Assembly: GCA_003518755.1 (NCBI GenBank) | Contig: DOYA01000032.1 | Location: forward strand, 1-11,488 | DNA: 11,488 bases | Origin: Clostridiales bacterium | GTDB lineage: Bacteria > Bacillota > Clostridia > TANB77 > CAG-508 | Reading direction: 5' to 3' | Shown: piece after piece, positions 5,780 to 11,488 of the stretch | Numbering within the stretch: the first letter of the stretch is position 1 | How the letters are laid out: every line of letters starts with the position of its first letter | Made by a program: the position numbers and the translations under genes | The notes under the pieces: model-generated | Told to the model about the DNA's origin: nothing | What the model saw: only the letters and a program-made list of their open reading frames with translations | The model's database searches: none

Positions 5780-7222
5780 TTATTTATCGACTTCTTCTTC
5801 TGCCTGTTCTTCTGGCTGTTCTTGCTGTTGCTGTTGTTCTTGCTGTTGTCTTATTTTTTCCTGTTCTACTCTCATTCTGTCTCTTAGTGTTTCTGCTACT
5901 TTTTCATCTGAAAGTGTTGATTCTGTATCTGATGGTATTGATTCATCACTTGGAGATTCTTGCTCATCATTAGTTTCAGCTTCTATTTGTGTATTGCTTG
6001 CTGCTAATCTACCATGTATTTCTCCACCGGCTACTCCTAATAATGCTGCCAAAACTATAGGAGCAAATCTTTTCAATCTTTTTGTTAAATGACTTCTATT
6101 TAATTTTTCTTCATACCTATCTTTAAAAAATAATACATTTTTTTCATCTACTCTATATTCGGCTAATAATTGATAAATATTTCCATACATCATTTTACTA
6201 TCATATTGCTTTACTACCATATCTAATGCATTACAAAACTCTAAAAAATCTTTTTCATTTTCTCCAAATCCTCTTGTGGTAACTCCTTTAAGTTTTATTC
6301 CTTTTTTTACTTTTTTACTATCAAATACACATTCTAGTGGAATATACACATCTAATTCAGTTATGTAAATATAATTTCCATCTATTATCCTATCGTTTTC
6401 TTCCCATCCTGCTATAAATTCTGTTTTTACTTTACCTTCAAGCTTTTTTCTTTCACCTTTTGGTATTTTATTTTGATCTATTTCATTTTGTTTTGCATAT
6501 TCTTCTAATGCTGCATTTAATCTACTTTCATAATCCATTCTCACAGTTTGTAGTTGTTCTATTATCTCCGTATTTTTTCCTCTTAAAGCAATAGTAGATT
6601 GTGTGACTAAATCTGTTTTTTTATACACATTATATACATCCATAGGAGTTGAGTCTAAAGTTAATCCAGCTGTTTTGATTATAGTGTGAAATAATTCTGA
6701 TTTTTGTTCTTCATTTAATACATTCAAAAGTTGTAATGTTTCACTTATAGAACAACCACTACCTAATACTTCAAAATAGATATCTAAAAATTGGTTTGCA
6801 TCTAACTCTGCATTTAATAAGTCTTGATATTCCGTAAAATATCTGTAAAAGAATTCATTAATATTTGGCCTTTTTTGTGTGCTTTCTTCTACATTTCTTC
6901 TATAAATACTTTTTTGTAATTCAATAAATGGTTCTAATTTTTCATCTATTTCTTGACGATTCCATTCACACTCATCACAAAAACTATATATATTTTGAAT
7001 CATTTTTTTATTATCGTCTTTTTTATTACCTATTATACCTAATGAATTTTTTATTTCGATTCCTGTTTTAGTTAAAACATATTGTATAAGTGTAATTTTC
7101 TGTTCATAATCATCTTGCTTAATATTCTTGTCATTTTTCAACTCTCTAATTGCATCTAATATTAACTTTAATGTCTTATTTCTTACTATAATTCCCAATT
7201 TTGGATCTATTATGTTTCCCAT
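5780..7222 (-). CDS. Unknown 480-residue protein with C-terminal membrane anchor and Gln-rich tail
   Basis: The start is the ATG at 7222; an in-frame TAA directly precedes it. A large soluble region (residues 1-384) rich in Lys, Glu, Asn and Ile is followed by one membrane helix (about 386-402, FAPIVLAALLGVAGG) preceded by KRLKR. A 70-residue tail then has Ser/Asp/Glu-rich and Gln-rich parts (QQQEQQQQQE). The positive-inside rule puts the N-terminal domain in the cytoplasm and the tail outside. No catalytic motif stands out and I do not recognise the family. The ribosome binding site AAGGAGGA is unusually far upstream, with a hairpin in between. The topology mirrors the 342-residue protein beyond the cassette, and the two may work together, but that is inference. 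A second L,D-transpeptidase remnant lies directly upstream. Confidence 0.85.
   Translation of the reverse strand: MGNIIDPKLGIIVRNKTLKLILDAIRELKNDKNIKQDDYEQKITLIQYVLTKTGIEIKNSLGIIGNKKDDNKKMIQNIYSFCDECEWNRQEIDEKLEPFIELQKSIYRRNVEESTQKRPNINEFFYRYFTEYQDLLNAELDANQFLDIYFEVLGSGCSISETLQLLNVLNEEQKSELFHTIIKTAGLTLDSTPMDVYNVYKKTDLVTQSTIALRGKNTEIIEQLQTVRMDYESRLNAALEEYAKQNEIDQNKIPKGERKKLEGKVKTEFIAGWEENDRIIDGNYIYITELDVYIPLECVFDSKKVKKGIKLKGVTTRGFGENEKDFLEFCNALDMVVKQYDSKMMYGNIYQLLAEYRVDEKNVLFFKDRYEEKLNRSHLTKRLKRFAPIVLAALLGVAGGEIHGRLAASNTQIEAETNDEQESPSDESIPSDTESTLSDEKVAETLRDRMRVEQEKIRQQQEQQQQQEQPEEQAEEEVDK
5812..5853 (-). repeat. Simple trinucleotide tract coding for poly-Gln
   Basis: CAA/CAG-type triplets on the minus strand, interrupted by GAA, encode the Gln-rich tail of the 480-residue protein. 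Such tracts can change length by slippage. Confidence 0.6.
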
Positions 7223-7260
7223 TTATAACTTTTAGCTAAAATCAGCTAAATCCTCCTTTT
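7223..7260 (-). promoter_or_regulatory. Ribosome binding site with a hairpin before the start codon
   Basis: AAAAGGAGGA (7251-7260) lies 28 bases from the ATG at 7222, too far for a normal start. The space holds a perfect 7-bp inverted repeat, TTTAGCT (7231-7237) with AGCTAAA (7244-7250), six-base loop. Folding it would leave about eight unpaired bases between the site and the ATG, close to ideal spacing. Confidence 0.6.
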
Positions 7261-7426
7261 AATAAATCATAACTTTTGTACCATCTTTGGCTTGATTATA
7301 TATTATAATAGCCACTTCTTCGCTCAAATGAACACATCTATGTGATTGTGCTGTAAGACTACCCACATGAAATGCACATCCATTAGTTCCTGCTATCTGA
7401 ACTTCGACTTTCACCAAATAATTCTG
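7259..7426 (-). pseudogene. Remnant of an L,D-transpeptidase (YkuD domain C-terminus)
   Basis: A 55-codon open stretch without a credible start reads AGTNGCAFHVGS, then SHRCVHLSEEVA and ends GTKVMIY. This matches the C-terminal part of the YkuD domain, where the active-site motif is normally S-H-G-C. Here Gly is Arg (SHRC), and the gap between FH and SHRC is shorter than in the intact gene downstream on the plus coordinate. In-frame stops occur just upstream (TAA at 7427 and two more before 7500), and the bases out to about 7540 show weak coding look in the same frame. It is best read as the decayed end of a second cell-wall cross-linking enzyme. Its stop codon overlaps the ribosome binding site of the 480-residue gene. 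Confidence 0.75.
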
Positions 7427-7539
7427 TTAAATTTTATCTTTGTGAATTTCACTTTAAACAAGCTATCCATCACTTAACATCAGATCCTGATAAACACTTT
7501 TATCTATTATATATTTTTTAAAATAAACCAAAATATTAT

Positions 7540-9051
7540 TTATTCATGCACTCTTACCATAGTTCCTTGATCTATATTTAAAAATATTTGTTTTGCAGCT
7601 TCTTTTGGTAAATTTACACAACCATGTGAACCATTTGTTTTATATATTGTTCCACCAAATTCTGAACGCCAAGATGCATCATGGAAACCTATACCTCCAT
7701 TAAATGGCATCCAATATCCAACGCGAGCATCTCCCATTAATAAAATGTCATTTTGAGCATATTTACTCATTCCAGATAAGGTTTCTCCTGTAAAAGTTGG
7801 TGAATATAGTTTATAGTATACTTTATATACTCCTTTAGGTGTTGCATTACCAGCACTTACATTTCCAGTTACACATGATGAAACATATTTTGTTCCATTT
7901 TTTTTATGTAATGTAACTATTTGGTCTGATATATCTACTTCAACCCAAGAAGCCATTACTAAATAAGAAGAATTAACATATTTAGTTTGTCCATATAACT
8001 TACTCCATCCATTTGATAAAGGTTTTGCAAAAACTACATCTCCATTTTTATAAGATCCAATAATTTCATAATTTGTTCCTGCACCTTTTCTTACATTTAA
8101 TGAATCATCAACTTTAACTTTATATGCATAATAACCATCAATATTTGATGTTGTAGAAACTATTTTTGTATATTGTGAACTAATATACATTTCTTTTCCT
8201 TCTACTTTTCTCCATCCATTAATTGAATCTGAAGCTTTTACTATTTCTCCATTTTTATATGTAGTTACTATTTCAAAATTTGTTCCAGGACCTTTTCTTA
8301 CATTTAATACTCCTGCTGCTCCAGTTACTACATATGTTTTATAATTTTTCCAAGGTATTGCTGTTGCTGTAACTAATGAACTTGGTATATATAATTCTTT
8401 TCCATCTACTTTTCTCCAGTACTTTCCATCAGGTGATTTTACTTGTTTTGTTAATCTTACTATTGTTCCTTTTTTATATGTTGATGCATCTGTATAAAAA
8501 TCTCCCGGTCCATATTCTGCATGTAAATCTTGATTTACAGTATATGTTGTTGCTGTTCCCCATGATATTTTTTGTAAGTAGCTAGATGCTACATATAATT
8601 CATTTTTTCCTCTTATTTTTCTCCAAAGTAATCCATCTGTCCCTTTTATTTCTTCTGTAACAGATATTACTTCTCCATTATAAAACTTTTTATTTGCTGT
8701 ATAACTTAGTCCTGGTCCTGTTCTTACATTTAGGTATACATTTGCATTCTCAACTTGATATGCAGCATAGTTTTTCCATTCAACTTTTGTAGTCTTACTT
8801 GCTTCTACATACTCGTTTTTCCCATTAAGTTTTCTCCATCCATTTACAGCATCTGAAGCAGACATTGGATATCCTTTTTTGATAGTTGTTACCTTTGAGT
8901 AACTTGTTCCTGGTCCACTTCTAACTATTAAATCTGCTATTGCTTTATAGGCAATGTAATTCTTCCATTGTATTGTTGCTGCTTCAACCTTTGTTGTAGC
9001 TAAAATTACAATAATTAAAAGTACTAATGATACTATTTTTTTCAATTTCAT
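7540..9051 (-). CDS. Secreted L,D-transpeptidase with five bacterial SH3-like repeats
   Basis: The 503-residue protein should cross-link peptidoglycan outside the membrane by 3-3 bonds or attach proteins to it, using a catalytic Cys. A signal peptide (residues 1-24, KLKK then a hydrophobic core, cleavage likely after VEA) is followed by five SH3b-type repeats. Their LxVRxGPG-like signatures lie at about 41-48, 107-114, 176-183, 249-256 and 318-325. The third reads LHAEYGPG and is the most diverged. The YkuD domain spans about 369-503, with His457 (GFHDASW) and the S-H-G-C motif at 475-478, so Cys478 is the nucleophile. AAGGAGGA precedes the ATG by six bases. The repeats probably bind cell-wall glycan or peptide. 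It likely has its own promoter. Family assignment is firm; the exact substrate is not visible. Confidence 0.95.
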   Translation of the reverse strand: MKLKKIVSLVLLIIVILATTKVEAATIQWKNYIAYKAIADLIVRSGPGTSYSKVTTIKKGYPMSASDAVNGWRKLNGKNEYVEASKTTKVEWKNYAAYQVENANVYLNVRTGPGLSYTANKKFYNGEVISVTEEIKGTDGLLWRKIRGKNELYVASSYLQKISWGTATTYTVNQDLHAEYGPGDFYTDASTYKKGTIVRLTKQVKSPDGKYWRKVDGKELYIPSSLVTATAIPWKNYKTYVVTGAAGVLNVRKGPGTNFEIVTTYKNGEIVKASDSINGWRKVEGKEMYISSQYTKIVSTTSNIDGYYAYKVKVDDSLNVRKGAGTNYEIIGSYKNGDVVFAKPLSNGWSKLYGQTKYVNSSYLVMASWVEVDISDQIVTLHKKNGTKYVSSCVTGNVSAGNATPKGVYKVYYKLYSPTFTGETLSGMSKYAQNDILLMGDARVGYWMPFNGGIGFHDASWRSEFGGTIYKTNGSHGCVNLPKEAAKQIFLNIDQGTMVRVHE

Positions 9052-9085
9052 ATATTCCTCCTTAAATTTATTTGTATTTTTTTAT

Positions 9086-9114
9086 ATAATATTACAATTT
9101 TAAATAAAAATCAA
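9086..9114 (-). promoter_or_regulatory. Likely promoter of the L,D-transpeptidase gene
   Basis: On the minus strand TTGATT (9109-9114), a 17-base spacer and TATTAT (9086-9091) precede the ribosome binding site. The region is very AT-rich, so chance matches are possible. Confidence 0.5.
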
Positions 9115-9128
9115 CATAAAAACACAAA

Positions 9129-9896
9129 CTAATTTATTCTAATAATTCTATCCACTTTATTTGTTATATCATTTACTTCAAAAATTACAGCATTTAATAT
9201 ACATTCTCCTGTTGCTATTTTGTACCTTTCTGGCAATGATGTTGTAAATCTTTTAATAGCTACATCTAAATCCATTCCCAATGCAGAATTTTTTGGTCCT
9301 GTCATCCCAATATCTGTAATATATGCTGTACCTTTAGGCAATATCTTTTCATCAGCAGTTTGAACATGTGTATGTGTTCCAAATACCGCAGTCACTTTTC
9401 CATCTAAAAAATAGCCCATTGCAACTTTTTCTGCTGTAGCTTCTGCATGAAAATCTAAAATGATTATATCTACATCATTTTTTATTTCTTCTACTGTTTT
9501 ATTTGTTATTAAAAATGGATTTTCTAAGCCTATATTTATTTCTGCTCTACCCATTGAATTTATTACAGCAATTTTTTTATTATTACATTTATAAATATTG
9601 TATCCTTTTCCACAAACACCTTCTGGATAATTATTTGGTCTTAACAATTTTGGATGGTCTATAAATTTAAATATATCCTTTTTTCCCCAAGTGTGATTTC
9701 CCATTGTTATACAATCTACTCCAATTGATAAAATATCATTGAAATTCTTTTCCGTAATTCCCATTCCTTCAGCAGAATTTTCTGCATTTACAATAGTAAA
9801 ATCTATTTTATGGTCTTTTTTTATTTTAGGAAGTCTTTTTTTTAATTCTTGAATACCTGCATTTCCAACAAGATCTCCTACAGCTAATATGTTCAT
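9129..9896 (-). CDS. ymdB: YmdB-family metallophosphoesterase (2',3'-cyclic nucleotide phosphodiesterase)
   Basis: The 255-residue protein matches the full length of the YmdB family (TIGR00282), cytoplasmic di-metal phosphodiesterases. In Bacillus subtilis YmdB acts on 2',3'-cyclic nucleotides and affects the choice between motility and biofilm. All expected metal and active-site residues are visible: Asp8 (GDLVG), Glu39 and Asn40 (NAENSAEG), Asn67 and His68 (GNHTWG), His150 (DFHAEATAEK), and His175 and His177 (GTHTHVQTAD). The start follows GAGGAT at suitable spacing. The gene lies between hicB, separated by a hairpin, and the L,D-transpeptidase, which has a candidate promoter of its own. 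Nothing looks damaged. Confidence 0.96.
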   Translation of the reverse strand: MNILAVGDLVGNAGIQELKKRLPKIKKDHKIDFTIVNAENSAEGMGITEKNFNDILSIGVDCITMGNHTWGKKDIFKFIDHPKLLRPNNYPEGVCGKGYNIYKCNNKKIAVINSMGRAEINIGLENPFLITNKTVEEIKNDVDIIILDFHAEATAEKVAMGYFLDGKVTAVFGTHTHVQTADEKILPKGTAYITDIGMTGPKNSALGMDLDVAIKRFTTSLPERYKIATGECILNAVIFEVNDITNKVDRIIRIN

Positions 9897-9923
9897 ATGT
9901 ATCCTCGCTTTCTAATTTATTGA

Positions 9924-9941
9924 GGGCGATTAAAATCGCCC
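9924..9941 (-). terminator. Hairpin between hicB and ymdB
   Basis: GGGCGAT (9924-9930) pairs perfectly with ATCGCCC (9935-9941) around a four-base loop, six bases after the hicB stop. There is no long T-run behind it on either strand, so it may be a weak terminator or an RNA processing or stability element. Confidence 0.5.
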
Positions 9942-9946
9942 ATACA

Positions 9947-10288
9947 TCAATTTGTTTTCAAATATGCTGCTACAGCATCTTTAATTAATTCATTTATTGA
10001 AATGTGTTTTTCTAATGACTTTATTTTTGCTTTTGTATGAAGCTCTGTTCCTAGTCTTACATTTAAAGAACCTTTACATTGTTTTTCTGGCAAACTATTT
10101 GTATCTTTACACGTTTGTAAATAATGATTAATGGCATCTTTAAAATCTTTTTTTAATTCTTTTACTGTATTTCCTTCAAATAATATTAAATCTTTTTTTA
10201 AACCTTCTACTTGCCCACAAAAACATTCATCTTCATCACTATAACTTATTTCTGCCCAATATCCTTTATATTTCATAATATTACGCAT
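9947..10288 (-). CDS. hicB: HicB-family antitoxin with ribbon-helix-helix domain
   Basis: The 113-residue protein has the HicB layout: an N-terminal partial double-stranded-RNA-binding-like fold (about residues 5-60, with YKGYWAEISYSDEDECF and GQVEGL), then a C-terminal Arc-like ribbon-helix-helix DNA-binding part (about 72-111, LNVRLGTELHTKAKIKSLEK). HicB proteins neutralise HicA mRNA-cleaving toxins and repress their own operon. The ATG at 10288 follows GAGGTG at good spacing and overlaps the hicA stop codon as TAATG, a normal coupled arrangement. The toxin gene upstream is reduced to a fragment, so the antitoxin appears to be orphaned. It may still bind its operator or act on a related toxin elsewhere. 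Confidence 0.9.
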   Translation of the reverse strand: MRNIMKYKGYWAEISYSDEDECFCGQVEGLKKDLILFEGNTVKELKKDFKDAINHYLQTCKDTNSLPEKQCKGSLNVRLGTELHTKAKIKSLEKHISINELIKDAVAAYLKTN

Positions 10289-10388
10289 TACAATTCACCT
10301 CTTTCTTTTAGTATTTTAAAAATTTTTTCAATTTGATACATTTTTAAAATATTTCTAGGATGTGGTTTGTGTAAGTAAATTTACTCAT
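10288..10388 (-). pseudogene. hicA: hicA toxin remnant
   Basis: A 30-codon open frame (10380-10288) reads IYLHKPHPRN, then MYQIEKIFKILKERGEL, and ends in TAATG shared with hicB. The LHKPHP motif and the helix after it resemble the C-terminus of HicA-family toxins that pair with ribbon-helix-helix HicB proteins. Everything before it is missing; an in-frame TAA closes the frame at 10381. A short start-like stretch (AGGGAG, then ATGAGTAAATTT at 10388) lies directly in front but in another frame. This fits an internal, out-of-frame deletion of most of the gene. Assignment rests on the motif and the hicB partner. Confidence 0.65.
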
Positions 10389-10391
10389 ATT

Positions 10392-10420
10392 ATTATACTC
10401 CCTATTTTGTTATTTTGCAA
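10392..10420 (-). promoter_or_regulatory. Candidate promoter of the hicA remnant and hicB
   Basis: TTGCAA (10415-10420), a 17-base spacer and TATAAT (10392-10397) are arranged on the minus strand. The -35 box sits inside the inverted repeat next to the comEC stop codon, a possible operator for HicB. The -10 box is too close to the ATG at 10388 for that codon to be the start on this transcript. Confidence 0.45.
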
Positions 10421-10435
10421 CTATTTTTAGTTGCA
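10416..10435. repeat. Perfect inverted repeat at the comEC stop codon
   Basis: TGCAACTA (10416-10423) and TAGTTGCA (10428-10435) form an 8-bp stem with a four-base loop, overlapping the comEC stop at 10427. There is no T-run behind it on the minus strand, so a plain terminator is doubtful. It overlaps the candidate hic promoter and could be the repressor site. Confidence 0.5.
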
Positions 10436-11488
10436 TTTTATATGCTTTTTTATTTTAATTTTTCCTTTGCTATTAACCATTATGAAAATCTCCCCCATTT
10501 TATCTGTTCTATATATTTTTGCGCCAATATTTTCCAGCCTAGATATTACATCATCATTTGGATGTCCAAATTTATTATTTTCTCCTACTCCAATTAGTGA
10601 AATTTTGGGTTTAACCGCTTCTATAAAATCTTGTATACTAGATGTTTTTGAGCCATGATGTGCAGTTTTTAAAACTGTGGAACTTAAGACATGCAAATTA
10701 CCTTTGTATTCTTGAAGTATTTGCTTTTCAGCAATTTCCTCTATATCTCCAGTAAAAAGGCAAGAAAAGTTATTATAGTGAAGTTTAGCAACTATAGAAT
10801 TATTATTTAAAGCATTTTCGTTTAATAAATTTTGATTATCTGGCCATAAAAAATCAAAATATATATTTTTTTCAATTTGTATTTTTTCTTTGCAGATAAT
10901 GTCTACATTTTTAATTGAATTATTATTTTGTTTTTTGGAGTTGTCGAAAGCTTTACTTTCTACAATAATTACAGGTATTTTTCTTTTATTTACAATTTGT
11001 ACAAATTTTTGAAAGTTTTCACTATCCTCTGCTTGTTTTGAAATAATTACATTTTTTACTTTTAACTCTTCTAATACTTTCAAAAGTCCGGCCGTACATG
11101 ATCTGTATCAAAATGGCTTATTATTAAGTAATCTATTGATTTTGTTTTTCTATCTAATAAATATGGAACTAATACTTTTTTCCCGCACATCAAAGTCTGA
11201 AAATTCGCTTCCTCCTCCATCAATTAAAATTTTTTTGTTTCTTGGAGTTACAATAAAAGTACAATCTCCGTTGACCCACATCAACAAAATAGATTTTTAA
11301 ATTTTTAGGAATTCTAAAATATAAAAATGAAATAATAAAAAAAACTAAAATTATTGAAATAATCTTTGTTTTATTTTGGTTTAATCTATATTTTATTAAA
11401 CTAATTATATTTCTTATTCTAAATTGAAACATATTTGGAGTTTGCTCTAATTTTAGTTGAATTATATAAAAAGATAATAATACTAAAA
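10427..11488 (-). pseudogene. comEC: ComEC/Rec2 DNA-uptake protein, C-terminal part with four +1 frameshifts
   Basis: ComEC is the membrane channel for single-stranded DNA in natural transformation, with a C-terminal metallo-beta-lactamase-like domain. From the right edge one frame gives a basic, then hydrophobic segment (IISIILVFFIISFLYFRI) and KIYFVDVGQ. Three more frames continue the same protein after single-base insertions. Removing one base each near 11270, 11185, 11094 and 11090 gives an uninterrupted domain: DVGQGDCTFI, LIDGGGSEF, DVGKKVLVPYLLD, then the metal-site motif SHFDTDHVGGL. The last frame (from 11083) has the second half, including FTGDIEE and KTAHHGSKTSS. No other damage is seen. 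Either the gene died very recently or the bases are sequencing errors. The 5' part lies outside the window. Confidence 0.9.

Noticed and set aside
8376..8585. Hydrophobic plus-strand ORF inside the transpeptidase gene
   Set aside because: Antisense shadow of the SH3-like repeats with no start signals.

Overview
The window is AT-rich DNA with strong AGGAGG-type ribosome binding sites and consensus TTGACA/TATAAT promoters. Its gene families are typical of low-GC Bacillota, and the best guess is an uncultured gut-type member of the Clostridia. Almost everything reads on the minus strand. The exception is one plus-strand cassette near the middle whose base composition is clearly richer in GC.

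Right to left along the minus strand: the 3' part of the DNA-uptake gene comEC enters from the right edge and is broken by four single-base insertions. Next come a hicA toxin remnant with an intact hicB antitoxin, then the cyclic-nucleotide phosphodiesterase ymdB. A secreted L,D-transpeptidase with five SH3-like repeats follows, then the degraded C-terminus of a second L,D-transpeptidase. A 480-residue single-pass membrane protein of unknown function comes next. The plus-strand cassette lies here; it has its own promoter, a highly structured leader RNA, a four-helix membrane protein of 105 residues and a terminator. A second unknown single-pass membrane protein is next, followed by a small frameshifted ORF and a terminator. 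Last are a 51-codon gene behind a strong promoter and addA, the helicase-nuclease subunit of AddAB, which runs off the left edge.

addA carries three insertions of a 33-bp tandem repeat (11 codons per unit). Each sits in a linker between conserved helicase motifs. The commonest unit has no stop codon in any of six frames, so it behaves as a protein-tolerated repeat, similar in principle to Rickettsia palindromic elements. The central part of addA now lies in a different frame from its two ends, and both frame changes fall at repeats.

The strongest points for follow-up are: (1) the 33-bp repeat family inside addA; (2) a cluster of identical one-base insertions (an extra C before GG on the coding strand) in comEC, with a possible fifth case in a small ORF about 7 kb away, which is either a systematic sequencing error or an unusual mutational process; (3) the foreign-looking cassette with its multi-helix leader; and (4) a hairpin lying between a ribosome binding site and its start codon. 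No rRNA, tRNA, CRISPR array, transposase or integrase was seen.
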